NCBI GenBank assembly: GCA_046328115.1 | Contig: JAXLXE010000001.1 | Coordinates: forward strand, 372,001 to 436,000 | DNA length: 64,000 nucleotides | Source of the DNA: JAXLXE01 sp046328115 | GTDB lineage: Bacteria > Chloroflexota > UBA6077 > JACCZL01 | Direction: 5' to 3' | Shown here: positions 18,276 through 26,903 of the stretch, in pieces | Layout: every line of letters starts with the position of its first letter | Numbering within the stretch: the first letter of the stretch is position 1 | Translations under genes and position numbers: made by a program | The notes under the pieces: model-generated | What the model saw: the letters and a program-made list of their open reading frames with translations, nothing else | Told to the model about the DNA's origin: nothing | The model's database searches: none

Positions 18276-20041
18276 CCTTCCGGGATGGGCTGACGCGCTT
18301 CCCCTGGCTGGTGCCGCTGGCGGCTGGGGCGCTCTGGACGGTGACGGCGGCGTGGTCGTCCATCCGCGAGCATGAGACGTTCAACTCGACGTCACGCGAC
18401 CTGGCGGTGTACGTCCAGGTGCTCTGGAACACGGCGCACGGGCGCCCATATCAGACGACCGTGCTGGAGGCTAATCGGATCCACCTGGCGGAGCATTTTG
18501 CGCCGGCCCTCGCGGCCCTGGCACCGGCGTACGCGCTGCTGCCAGGTCCACGCTGGTTGTTCCTGTTCCAGACGATGGCGCTGGCCGGCTCCGGGGTCCC
18601 CGTGTACCTGCTGGCGCGCGAGCGGATCGGCGGTGTGCTGGCACCCGCGCTTCTCCTGGTTGGGTTTTTCGCGATGCCCATGCTGGTGGAGGTGGCGTTC
18701 GACGCGTTCTACCCCGTGACGCTGTCCGCGCTGCCCCTGGCGTGGGCAGCGTACTTTGCCATCCGCGGACGGGTTCGGCCGGCGCTGGCGCTGGGGCTGG
18801 TGGCCATGCTGGTGGAGGAGCAGGGGGCGTTTGGCGCGTTTGGGCTTGGTCTGTACTTCGCTGCATGGCGCCGCGACCCGCGACGCGGCTTGCTGATACT
18901 GGCGCCGGCCGCGCTCTGGCTCGTGGTGATCCCACTCGTGGTGATGCCGAAGTTTCACGAGCCGACGACGGCGCCGACGGCGGCGCCAAACCGCGCGCTG
19001 GATCTGTTCAGTCCGCTCATGTCTCGACCGAGTGAGTTGTTGCGCGAAGTGACCAACGAGCGGGTGCCGCGCGCGGTGCGCTGGTGGTTGCTGCCGACTG
19101 GCGGTCTGGCGCTGCTGTCACCGGAATCGCTTCTGGTGAGCGCGCCGCACGCGGCGACGCTGCTGCTGGCGGATCGCGAAGGGCGGTTTCGCCGACACTG
19201 GGGGGCGCCGCTGGTGCCGGTTCTCTGGCTGGCTACCACCGTGGCGCTGGGGCGCATGCGGTCGCCGACGGTCCGAACTGGGGCGCTGGGCCTGATGCTC
19301 GTGGGGGCCACCGTGGCGTACGTCCTGGATAGCGGGTTGCCGGGTGGAGGCGACTACGAGCCCCAGGACGTGGAGTGGTCCGAGCGCGCCGCGGAGCTTC
19401 AGTATGGCGTGGGCATAGTGGACCGCGATGCGCCCGTGGTAGCCAGCAGACGTGCGCTGGGGCAGCTTGCGAATCGATCCGAGCTGTACGTGTATCCGCC
19501 GAGCTACGGGGGCAGGCTGTGGCCGCCCGAGCGGCGTCCGCAGGCATACGTGCTGGATCTGACGAACGAGCAGACGCGGCGGGAGCTTGGCGAGCGGGAG
19601 AGCCCGCTCCGTCAGCCCAGGTCGATGTCCGTGGTGGTCGTTGGGACGGGGGCCGTGGTCGCGCTCGAAGGGACGCGTGCTCCCGTGGTGCCGACCGATG
19701 TGGACGTGGGCCCTTTCCGCCTGGTGGGGTATGACGTGGAGGGCCATGGGGCGGACGCACACGTGCGGCTTCACTGGCGAGTGATGGCCCGGCCGCCTGA
19801 TGGTAGTTCGCGAGTCGTACGGCTGGTGCCCCCGTCTGGAAGCCCAACGGGCGAGTCGGTGTCGCAGTTGATCGGGTCAGCGCTTCCTTCGAACGAGTGG
19901 CGGACCGAGCACACGTTGATCGATCGGGTGGCGGTACCGGGTGTGAGCGGGAGCGGTTGGCTGTTGGAGGTATCGTGGGTGGCGGGGGGCGCTGCGCTCG
20001 GATCGGCGCGGCTGCCGCTGGAGCTGTCATCGCCGAAGTAA
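18272..20041 (+). CDS. DUF2079 polytopic membrane protein
   Basis: This is a 589-aa integral membrane protein. ATG 18272 overlaps the preceding stop as ATGA, so the two genes are translationally coupled. The N-terminal half matches DUF2079: RDLAVYVQVLWNTAHGRPY, then EANRIHLAEHFAPALAAL and a series of hydrophobic spans. Acidic and histidine residues in the first outside loop resemble GT-C glycosyltransferases, to which DUF2079 is distantly similar. The last 200 residues are soluble and beta-rich (GPFRLVGYDVEGHGADAHV), probably an extracytoplasmic domain. Coupling to a Wzy/TPR protein suggests a cell-envelope glycan function. Confidence 0.78.
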   Translation: MTFRDGLTRFPWLVPLAAGALWTVTAAWSSIREHETFNSTSRDLAVYVQVLWNTAHGRPYQTTVLEANRIHLAEHFAPALAALAPAYALLPGPRWLFLFQTMALAGSGVPVYLLARERIGGVLAPALLLVGFFAMPMLVEVAFDAFYPVTLSALPLAWAAYFAIRGRVRPALALGLVAMLVEEQGAFGAFGLGLYFAAWRRDPRRGLLILAPAALWLVVIPLVVMPKFHEPTTAPTAAPNRALDLFSPLMSRPSELLREVTNERVPRAVRWWLLPTGGLALLSPESLLVSAPHAATLLLADREGRFRRHWGAPLVPVLWLATTVALGRMRSPTVRTGALGLMLVGATVAYVLDSGLPGGGDYEPQDVEWSERAAELQYGVGIVDRDAPVVASRRALGQLANRSELYVYPPSYGGRLWPPERRPQAYVLDLTNEQTRRELGERESPLRQPRSMSVVVVGTGAVVALEGTRAPVVPTDVDVGPFRLVGYDVEGHGADAHVRLHWRVMARPPDGSSRVVRLVPPSGSPTGESVSQLIGSALPSNEWRTEHTLIDRVAVPGVSGSGWLLEVSWVAGGAALGSARLPLELSSPK

Positions 20042-20109
20042 GCGTCAACGGTGGGTTGGAGAGCGCGGCGGCGCGAGACGCGGCCGCCGTATGCTCCCCA
20101 GCCGTCGTT

Positions 20110-20139
20110 TTGCCGCTGTTGGGGGCGGACCCCTACACT
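20110..20139 (+). promoter_or_regulatory. Promoter of the M16 protease gene
   Basis: TTGCCG (20110-20115) and TACACT (20134-20139) are 18 bp apart. The predicted start of transcription is near 20146, 75 bp before the coding start. Confidence 0.55.
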
Positions 20140-20146
20140 TGGCAGG

Positions 20147-20172
20147 CAGACCCGCTCCAGGCGGGTCTGTTT
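20147..20172 (+). terminator. Hairpin with short T run at the 5' end of the M16 protease leader
   Basis: A perfect 9-bp stem, CAGACCCGC/GCGGGTCTG, has a 5-nt loop followed by TTT. It falls right after the predicted transcription start, so it could be an attenuator or a 5' stabilising hairpin, or simply terminate the DUF2079 transcript. Confidence 0.5.
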
Positions 20173-20220
20173 CGCGTGGCGCGGCGCACGTCGCCGGTTC
20201 GACCAGGAGTGGATCCGTAG

Positions 20221-21480
20221 ATGTATCAGCGTTCGGTGCTCAGCAACGGTCTCCGCGTGGTGTCAAGCTCCATGCCGCACACCCGATCGGTCTCCGTGGG
20301 CATCTACGTGGGGTCCGGGTCGCGGTACGAGACGGATGACATCGCGGGGGTCTCGCACTTCCTGGAGCACATGCTCTTCAAGGGGACCACGCGTCGGCCA
20401 CTTGCGCAGCAGATCGCTGAGGAGATCGAGGGAGTTGGTGGAGTCATGAACGCCGCCACAGACCGCGAGCTTACGGTGTACTGGGCGAAGGTGGGTTCCC
20501 AACACTTTGTGCGTTGTCTGGACGTGCTGTCCGATGCGTTGCTGAACTCAGTGTTCGACGCGACGGAGATCGAGAAGGAGCGCCAGGTCATCCTGGAGGA
20601 GCTGGCGATGACGGAGGACAGCCCGGGCGATCTGGCCGGGCTGCTCATTGACGAGATCCTCTGGCCGGGGCAGCCCCTGGGGCGCGATGTTGGGGGGTCC
20701 AAGGACACGGTGTCCGCCGTCACGCGCGACCAGATCCTGGACTACGTGGCACGCACGTACGGACCGGCGGAGACCGTGCTGTCCGTGGCTGGTAACGTGA
20801 CGCACGATGAGGTGGTGACCCAGGCCGAAGGCATGCTCGGCGGATGGGCCGCGCGCAAGCTGGACACGTGGTTTCCTGTTCAGGACACGGCGGCGCGGCG
20901 CGTGGGGCTGCGTTCCAAGAAGTCTGAGCAGGCTCACGTGTGTATCGCCGCGCACGGGCTGCACAGCGAGCATCCGGATCGCTACGCGCTCGACGTGCTC
21001 AACACGGTGCTGGGCGAGGGCATGTCCTCGCGCCTGTTCGTGGAGATCCGCGAGAACCTTGCGCTGGCCTATGACGTGCATTCGTACGTGGCCCACTATC
21101 GCGACGCCGGGTGTGTGGTGGTGGGTGCCGGGGTGGATCCGAGCAAGATTGACCCGACCATTGAGGCGTGCCTGCGCGAGATCGAGCGGATCCAGGAGCC
21201 CGTGAGCGACCACGAGCTGGTGAAGGCGAAGGAGCTGATGAAGGGGCGTCTTCAGCTTCGAATGGAGGACACGCGCGCGGTGGCGTCGTGGATGGGCGGT
21301 TTTGAGCTGCTCCGCGGTTCCATCCTCACGGTAGACGAGATCCTGGCACTCATCGACGGGGTGACGGTGGAGGATGTGCAGCGCGTGGCACGGCAGCTTC
21401 TGGGTCGCGATCGGCTGCACCTGTCTGTCGTGGGGCCTTATCGCTCGGAGAAGCGCTTCGCGCGGCTGCTCGGCGCCTGA
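20221..21480 (+). CDS. M16 family zinc peptidase (processing protease)
   Basis: This is a 419-aa zinc metallopeptidase of the insulinase/mitochondrial processing peptidase family. The inverted zinc motif H46-F-L-E49-H50 sits in GVSHFLEHMLFKGT, and the distal glutamate lies in the following helix (EIEKERQVILEEL). The C-terminal M16 domain starts near residue 170 and contains the typical R-Y pair region (GEGMSSRLFVEIRENLALAY). No signal peptide is visible, so it is probably cytoplasmic. The length fits single-chain bacterial members such as YmxG/PqqL-like peptidases. It stands alone behind its own promoter. Confidence 0.92.
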   Translation: MYQRSVLSNGLRVVSSSMPHTRSVSVGIYVGSGSRYETDDIAGVSHFLEHMLFKGTTRRPLAQQIAEEIEGVGGVMNAATDRELTVYWAKVGSQHFVRCLDVLSDALLNSVFDATEIEKERQVILEELAMTEDSPGDLAGLLIDEILWPGQPLGRDVGGSKDTVSAVTRDQILDYVARTYGPAETVLSVAGNVTHDEVVTQAEGMLGGWAARKLDTWFPVQDTAARRVGLRSKKSEQAHVCIAAHGLHSEHPDRYALDVLNTVLGEGMSSRLFVEIRENLALAYDVHSYVAHYRDAGCVVVGAGVDPSKIDPTIEACLREIERIQEPVSDHELVKAKELMKGRLQLRMEDTRAVASWMGGFELLRGSILTVDEILALIDGVTVEDVQRVARQLLGRDRLHLSVVGPYRSEKRFARLLGA

Positions 21481-21486
21481 CGGTCG

Positions 21487-21516
21487 TGGACCGACTGGGG
21501 TCCCGGTTCGTACACT
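21487..21516 (+). promoter_or_regulatory. Promoter of the HpcH/HpaI aldolase gene
   Basis: TGGACC (21487-21492) and TACACT (21511-21516) are separated by 18 bp and lie about 70 bp before the aldolase start. Confidence 0.45.
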
Positions 21517-21588
21517 GGCGACCGCCCGAGCGGTGCGCTCGGAGCGACGACGCTACGCGCGCGGCCGTGCCGCGACGGGAGGATGCAC

Positions 21589-22347
21589 GTGAGGGCTAAC
21601 ACCGCCAAGCAGAAGATGCTGCGGGGCGAGCCGGCGTATGGCTACGCCGTGGGGCTGGGCTCGCCGGTGGCCGCGGAGGCGCTGGCACTGTGCGGCATTG
21701 ACTTCATCCTGCTGGACCGCCAGCATGGCTCGTGGGGCGACGACTCGACGACCGCGGCGTTCCTGGCCATGCACGGGGCGCCGGCCGTGACGATGGCCCG
21801 CGTTGCGCGGAACGACTACACGTTGATCGGCCGCCTGCTGGACGAGGGCTGTATGGGCATCGTGGTGCCAATGGTGCACACGCGCGAGGATGCCATCGCG
21901 GCGGCGAATGCCGTGCGGCTCCCGCCGCGTGGACAGCGCTCGTGGGGCTGGGGCCGGGCGCGTTCGCATGGCGATGACTACCCGGACCGGATCGATGATG
22001 AGATGTTCCTGGCCGTGCAGATCGAGAGCATCCAGGCGGTGGAGAATGCGGAGGCCATCTTGAGCGTGCCTGGCGTGGACGGTACGTGGTGCGGTCCGGC
22101 CGACCTGGCCTTCTCCATGGGGATTCACCCGCGCGATCAGTTCACCAGCGACGAGCACGCTCGTGCGCTGGAGCGCGTGGTCCAGGCGTGCAAGAACACC
22201 GGCAAGATCCCTGGGATCGCGGGGAACAGCCCCGAGGACGCGAAGCAGCGGGCGGCGCAGGGGTTCCGCTACATCACGGCCGGTGGCGACGCCGGGTTCA
22301 TGATGGACGGCGCCATGGCCGGCCTGAAGCTGCTGGGCCTGAAGTAA
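21589..22347 (+). CDS. HpcH/HpaI family class II aldolase
   Basis: This is a metal-dependent aldolase (252 aa) that cleaves 2-keto-3-deoxy sugar acids or dihydroxy-heptenedioate to pyruvate and an aldehyde. GTG 21589 is preferred over ATG 21583 because GGGAGG ends at 21582, leaving 6 nt to the GTG and none to the ATG. Catalytic features are LDRQHGSWGD (base His), the metal ligands in AVQIESIQAVENAE (Glu) and GPADLAFSMG (Asp), and the phosphate-free active-site loop PMVHTREDA. The family fits the other sugar-acid genes in the window (dehydratase at 54032, semialdehyde-type dehydrogenase at 38185), although these are far apart. Confidence 0.85.
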   Translation: MRANTAKQKMLRGEPAYGYAVGLGSPVAAEALALCGIDFILLDRQHGSWGDDSTTAAFLAMHGAPAVTMARVARNDYTLIGRLLDEGCMGIVVPMVHTREDAIAAANAVRLPPRGQRSWGWGRARSHGDDYPDRIDDEMFLAVQIESIQAVENAEAILSVPGVDGTWCGPADLAFSMGIHPRDQFTSDEHARALERVVQACKNTGKIPGIAGNSPEDAKQRAAQGFRYITAGGDAGFMMDGAMAGLKLLGLK

Positions 22348-22380
22348 CTCGCAGTCACGAGTAGTCGCGGGTGGGGCGCT

Positions 22381-23223
22381 TCAGCGCTGCGCCCGTGGCT
22401 GCTTCTGGCAGCGCGGGCAGACCCAGGTACCGCGCTGCACGATGACCTGTCTCCGGATGAGTGTTCCGCAGCGCGGGCACGGTTGCCCCTCGCGCCCGTA
22501 CACGGCGAGGTGGTGCTGGTTTTCGCCGGGCAGCCCGTCGCCGTCGACGTAGTCCGAGAGGGACGTGCCGCGTCGTTCGATGGCTTTCAGCAGGACGTCC
22601 TGGAGGCAGCCGTGGAGCCGCCTCGTCTCTGAGCGGGTGAGGGACTCGGTCCGGCGTGCTGGGTGGAGGCGCGCCAGCCAGAGGGATTCGTCCGCGTAGA
22701 GGTTGCCCACCCCGGCGAGTGCGGATTGGTCCAAGAGGAGCGACTTCAGGCACGTCCGACGCTTCGCCAGCGCCTCACTGAAGATGGGGAGCGTGAGATC
22801 GTTCACCGCGTCTGGGCCCATTCGAGGCTCGACGAAGGCGGCTCGCTCGCCGCTGGACTCGAATAGGTAGATGCGTCCGAACTTTCGCGGGTCGACAAAG
22901 GCGAGGCGGCGACCGTCGTGGAAGTCGACGACCAGGTGGGTGTGGGCCGCCGCCGGGCGTTCGGCCGGCTCCACGATCACGTTTCCGGTCATCTTGCGGT
23001 GGAGGGAGAGCCAGCGGTCACCCTCTACGCCGAGGAACAGGTACTTGCCGTGGCGCTCGATGGAGGTGACGGGGCGGCCGACGAGGGCAGTCGACAGTCG
23101 TTCCAGATCGGCGTTCGGCGCCATCCTGGGCCAGTCCAGGTGGGAGACCCCTGCCACCGTCGCCCCGATGATCCTCTGGCGCAGGACGCGGGCGGTGGTC
23201 TCTACTTCTGGTAGCTCAGGCAC
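22381..23223 (-). CDS. mutM: Formamidopyrimidine-DNA glycosylase, copy 2
   Basis: This is a bifunctional DNA glycosylase/AP lyase that removes 8-oxoguanine and related lesions (280 aa). The GTG at 23223 gives the universal PELPEVETT start, with the catalytic proline next to the initiator. The conserved lysine is in ERHGKYLFLGV, the helix-two-turn-helix in DQSALAGVGNLYADESL, and the C-terminal zinc finger has CPRCG and CPRCQ. It lies 40 nt behind a paralogue in the thiL-polA operon. The two proteins differ clearly, so the duplication is old and the two may prefer different lesions, as Fpg and Nei-like enzymes do. Confidence 0.93.
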   Translation of the reverse strand: MPELPEVETTARVLRQRIIGATVAGVSHLDWPRMAPNADLERLSTALVGRPVTSIERHGKYLFLGVEGDRWLSLHRKMTGNVIVEPAERPAAAHTHLVVDFHDGRRLAFVDPRKFGRIYLFESSGERAAFVEPRMGPDAVNDLTLPIFSEALAKRRTCLKSLLLDQSALAGVGNLYADESLWLARLHPARRTESLTRSETRRLHGCLQDVLLKAIERRGTSLSDYVDGDGLPGENQHHLAVYGREGQPCPRCGTLIRRQVIVQRGTWVCPRCQKQPRAQR

Positions 23224-23275
23224 GCGGTAGCTCAGGCACGCGGTAGCTCAGGCACGCGGTAGCTCAGGCACGGGC
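23212..23275. repeat. 16-bp tandem repeat (3.8 copies) between the two fpg genes
   Basis: The unit TAGCTCAGGCACGCGG occurs at 23212-23227, 23228-23243 and 23244-23259, with a fourth copy at 23260-23275 that differs in its last bases. Read on the minus strand each copy holds GTGCCTGAGCTA, which is the start of mutM (GTG plus PEL) and also contains the TGA that ends the upstream fpg. Only the innermost GTG continues into mutM. Confidence 0.9.
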
Positions 23276-24133
23276 AGCGGGCTGGCACTTCGGGCAAGTG
23301 TAGGTGCCCCTACCGCCGAACTTGAACTTCACGATGGTCACGCCGCATCGCGGGCAGGGCTGCCCAGCGCGGCCGTGGACGCGTGGGAAATCGCGCCACT
23401 CGGCAGCCTTGCCGTTGAGGATCTCCGCGACGCCCTCCGTCACGGCCAGGGTCAATACAGACTTGATGGCGTCGTGCAAGCGACGGGCCGCCCTGGCGCC
23501 GATCTCCGCGGCGCGGGTGTCCGGCCCGAGCTTCGCGGCGAAGATGATCTCGTCAGCGTAGATGTTGCCGACGCCGCCGACGAACGACTGGTCCAGCAGC
23601 AGAGGCTTGAGGGGCATTCTGCCGCGCCGAGCCAGGCGGTCCCGCAGAAAGGGAAGGGTGAGCGCGTCGCTCAGCGGCTCCGGCCCGAGGTTTGCCGCTT
23701 CCAGGAACGGGTCGAGGTCGTCGGAGGGCATGAGCCAGACTCGGCCGAACTGCCGGATGTCTGTGAGATACACCGTGCCGCCATCGTCCAGATGGAAGAG
23801 GACGTGGGTGGACTTGTGCGGCAGCGGCGCACCGTAGGCGGGGACGGGGTGGCCGCCCTCTGCGAGCGTGTTCCCCGTGGAGTCGCGGTGGACCACCTGT
23901 CCGGCCAGCCGCAGGTGGATCACCATGGTGTGATCCGCGTCCAGATCGACGATGAGGTACTTGGCGCGGCGTCGCAGTTCTTGCACCCGCCGACCGGCCA
24001 GGTCATCGATCGACAGGCCGTTGTGGCCGATAAACAGCTTGGGGAGCCGGACCTCTGCGCGGGTGATGGTGCGGCCGGGGAGGGTCTTCTGGAGGTCGCG
24101 ACGGAGGGTCTCGACCTCGGGGAGCTCAGGCAC
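23264..24133 (-). CDS. mutM: Formamidopyrimidine-DNA glycosylase, copy 1
   Basis: This is a second Fpg-family base-excision enzyme of 289 aa. The GTG at 24133 overlaps the polA stop by 8 nt (GTGCCTGA) and gives PELPEVETLRRDL. The lysine in RRAKYLIVDLD, the helix-two-turn-helix DQSFVGGVGNIYADEI and the zinc finger (CPRCG and CPKCQ) are intact. A 15-residue loop (GNTLAEGGHPVPAYG) after the second strand is longer than in the other copy. It is translationally coupled to polA, which fits repair synthesis after base excision. Confidence 0.93.
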   Translation of the reverse strand: MPELPEVETLRRDLQKTLPGRTITRAEVRLPKLFIGHNGLSIDDLAGRRVQELRRRAKYLIVDLDADHTMVIHLRLAGQVVHRDSTGNTLAEGGHPVPAYGAPLPHKSTHVLFHLDDGGTVYLTDIRQFGRVWLMPSDDLDPFLEAANLGPEPLSDALTLPFLRDRLARRGRMPLKPLLLDQSFVGGVGNIYADEIIFAAKLGPDTRAAEIGARAARRLHDAIKSVLTLAVTEGVAEILNGKAAEWRDFPRVHGRAGQPCPRCGVTIVKFKFGGRGTYTCPKCQPAARA

Positions 24134-26903
24134 TCGTCACCAGTTCCAGGGCGTGCATCTCTTCCCAGTTGTCGCCGGCCTTGAGCTCCACCTTCACCGG
24201 GACGGCCAGCTCCATGGCGTGCTCCATGATCTGGCGTACGCGCTCTGCCACGCGCGATGTGGCGGAGCGGTCAACCTCGAACACGAGCTCGTCGTGGACC
24301 TGCAGGAGCATAGTTGCGGGGAGGCTCTCTTCGTGCAGGGCGCGCTGGACCTGGATCATGGCGATCTTGACGACGTCTGCCTGTGAGCCCTGGATGGGGT
24401 GGTTCACGGCCATGCGCTGGCCGGCCTGGCGGATGGCGTATACGGAGCTCTGGAGCTCCGGTATGTAGCGGCGCCGGCCGAGGATGGTGGTGGCGTAGCC
24501 GTCTTTGATTGTCCGAGCGACCAGCTCATCCTGGAAGCCACGGATGGATGGGAACCGCTCGAAGTAGCGGCGGATGAAGTCGGCGGCCCGCTCCGGAGGC
24601 AGTCCACTCTGCTGGGAGAGGCCGTACTCGCTCATGCCGTACAGGACTCCGAAGTTGACGACCTTGGCGAACCGTCGCATGTCAGGGTTCACCTCGCCAA
24701 TGTCCACCCCCATCACTTCGGCGGCGGTAGCGGCGTGGATGTCGCGGTCGGCCCGAAACGCCTCCACGAGCGTGGGGTCCTCAGTGATGTGGGCGAGGAT
24801 TCGTAGCTCGAACTGGCTGTAGTCGGCGCTGAGCAGGCACTGATCCGGGCGACCGGCGATGAACGCCTTCCGGACGCGGCGGCCGAGCTCCGTGCGAACG
24901 GGGATGTTCTGGAGGTTTGGGTCGGAGCTGGAAAGTCGGCCGGTGGCGGCGACGGTCTGATTGAACGAGGTGTGCACCCGGCCGGTATCTGGATTGACGA
25001 GGGCGGGGAGCGCGTCGACGTATGTTGACTTGAGCTTCGTGAGCTGACGGTGCTCAAGTACGAGCTCCACGACCGGATGCGCGCCGCGGAGCTCCTCGAG
25101 CACGTCCGCGCCCGTGGATGCCTGCCCGGTGCGGGTCTTGCGCGATCGCGGGAGCTTGAGCTCATCGTAGAGGATCTGGCCGAGCTGGGCCGGCGAGTTG
25201 ATCTTAAACTCATGCCCGACGGCGCCGTAGATGGATGTCTCGAGCTCATCGACACGGGTGGCGAGCTCGCGGCTGAACGCATTGAGGTACGGCACGTCTA
25301 TCGCGATGCCCACCTGCTCCATGGCGGCGAGGACCGACGAGAGCGGCAGCTCGATCTCGGTCATGAGCTTGCCCAGCTCTGCCTTGTCCAGATCCGCCTG
25401 CATCAAGGGTATGAGCTGGAGCAGCGCCCTGGCCTCCTGGGTGGCGAGCGGGGCCAGCGCCTCGGCGGCCACTCTATCCAGGGTGGTGGCGGACCGGCCA
25501 GTGCCGGTGACCGAGCTGATGGCCGGCATCTCAATCTGGAGTCGGGACCAGGCCAGGTCCCGGAGCGACTGCGAGCGCTGGGAGCTTTCGATCAGGTACG
25601 CCGCGATCATGGTGTCCATGCCCACCCGCGACAGGCTGAGGCCGTTGCGCTTCAGCACGATCTCGGCGACTTTGGCGTTGTGTGCCTGGACGGTCACCGC
25701 CGGGTCGGCGAACAGCGACTCGAGCGCGGTGCGAACGGTCTCCCACGGGAGCTGCGTCTCGCCGAGGTGGCCGATAGGGACGTACCAGGCACGGTCCGCC
25801 GTCGCGGCGAGGCCCAGGCCGACGATGTCGGCGCGCGTGGGCGCCGAAGTGCTGAGCTGCGGCGCGAGGCCCACCACGCCAGATGCCCGGATCTCAGCCA
25901 GAGCATGATCGAGCCGCGCGGTGTCGCGGATGACCAGCTCGTCCGCACCGTCGATGCCCGCGTCAGTCGCGGGCGCCGATGCAGGCTCATCGAACAGGCC
26001 AAGCTGGTCGGAGCCGTTGGCTGACGGTGAGGTGCCGCCAAGGGAGCGGTCGATCTCGTCCACCAGGCTGCGGAAGCCGAGCTCACGGAATCGGCCGACG
26101 ATCTGCTGACGGTCGTACTCACCTAGCTCCGCTGCCGGCAGGTCCAGCGTGATTGGGACGTCGCGGACGATCGTGGCGAGCTTCTTTGAGAGCATCACCT
26201 GGTCGCGGTGCTCTTCCAGGACGGTGCGCTGCTTCGCCGGCACCTCTTCCAGGCGTTCGAAGAGTGCCTCCACGGTGCCGAACGTCTGCAGGAGTTTGGC
26301 GGCGGTCTTGTCGCCGATGCCGGGCACGCCGGGGATGTTGTCTGACGAATCGCCGCGGAGCGCGCGGTAGTCGGCAAGCTGGCTGGGGGTGAGGCCGTAC
26401 CGCTCGTGAACGGCGTTCTCGTCGTACACCACGGTGTCCGTGAAGCCGCGGCGTGAGGTGAGGACGCGGACGTGGGGGCCGACGAGCTGGAGCGCATCCG
26501 TGTCGCCCGTGACGATGACCGTCTCGACACCTGACTCGGCTGCCTGTTTGGACAACGTGCCGAGCAGGTCATCTGCCTCGAAGCCCTGCATCCGGAAGAT
26601 CGGGATGTTCATGGCCGCGACCAGGTCCAGGACGACGTCGAACTGGGGTCGAAGCCCCTCGGGCTGCGGTCCGCGGGTGGCTTTGTACGCCTCGAACGCC
26701 TCCTTGCGGAAGGTCTGGGAAGAGACGTCAAAGGTGGCGATGACGTACCGTGGCTTCAGCTCGCGACAGGCCTTGAACAGCATCGAGGTGAAGCCGTAGA
26801 CGGCGTTGACCATCTCACCGGCGGGGCTGGTGAAGGGTGGCAGGGCGTGGAAGGCACGGAAGACGAGCGCGTGCCCGTCGATCAGGACCAGTGTGTCGCT
26901 CAT
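24126..26903 (-). CDS. polA: DNA polymerase I
   Basis: This is a 925-aa repair polymerase. ATG 26903 overlaps the rimI stop as ATGA. The N-terminal 5' nuclease domain is complete (VLIDGHALVFRAFHALPP, GFEADDLLGTL, VTGDTDALQLVG). The polymerase domain has motif A (SADYSQFELRILAHI), the O helix (RRFAKVVNFGVLYGMS) and motif C (LLQVHDELVFEV). In between is a 3' exonuclease-like domain whose metal ligands look lost: the usual DTE motif reads VGLAPQL, and the KYD motif reads KVAE. It is therefore probably non-proofreading, like Taq polymerase. It is embedded between rimI and the fpg genes. Confidence 0.96.
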   Translation of the reverse strand: MSDTLVLIDGHALVFRAFHALPPFTSPAGEMVNAVYGFTSMLFKACRELKPRYVIATFDVSSQTFRKEAFEAYKATRGPQPEGLRPQFDVVLDLVAAMNIPIFRMQGFEADDLLGTLSKQAAESGVETVIVTGDTDALQLVGPHVRVLTSRRGFTDTVVYDENAVHERYGLTPSQLADYRALRGDSSDNIPGVPGIGDKTAAKLLQTFGTVEALFERLEEVPAKQRTVLEEHRDQVMLSKKLATIVRDVPITLDLPAAELGEYDRQQIVGRFRELGFRSLVDEIDRSLGGTSPSANGSDQLGLFDEPASAPATDAGIDGADELVIRDTARLDHALAEIRASGVVGLAPQLSTSAPTRADIVGLGLAATADRAWYVPIGHLGETQLPWETVRTALESLFADPAVTVQAHNAKVAEIVLKRNGLSLSRVGMDTMIAAYLIESSQRSQSLRDLAWSRLQIEMPAISSVTGTGRSATTLDRVAAEALAPLATQEARALLQLIPLMQADLDKAELGKLMTEIELPLSSVLAAMEQVGIAIDVPYLNAFSRELATRVDELETSIYGAVGHEFKINSPAQLGQILYDELKLPRSRKTRTGQASTGADVLEELRGAHPVVELVLEHRQLTKLKSTYVDALPALVNPDTGRVHTSFNQTVAATGRLSSSDPNLQNIPVRTELGRRVRKAFIAGRPDQCLLSADYSQFELRILAHITEDPTLVEAFRADRDIHAATAAEVMGVDIGEVNPDMRRFAKVVNFGVLYGMSEYGLSQQSGLPPERAADFIRRYFERFPSIRGFQDELVARTIKDGYATTILGRRRYIPELQSSVYAIRQAGQRMAVNHPIQGSQADVVKIAMIQVQRALHEESLPATMLLQVHDELVFEVDRSATSRVAERVRQIMEHAMELAVPVKVELKAGDNWEEMHALELVTSA

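Noticed and set aside
23212..23275. Possible CRISPR or other repeat array
   Set aside because: The 16-bp units are contiguous without spacers and are explained by slippage at the fpg start.
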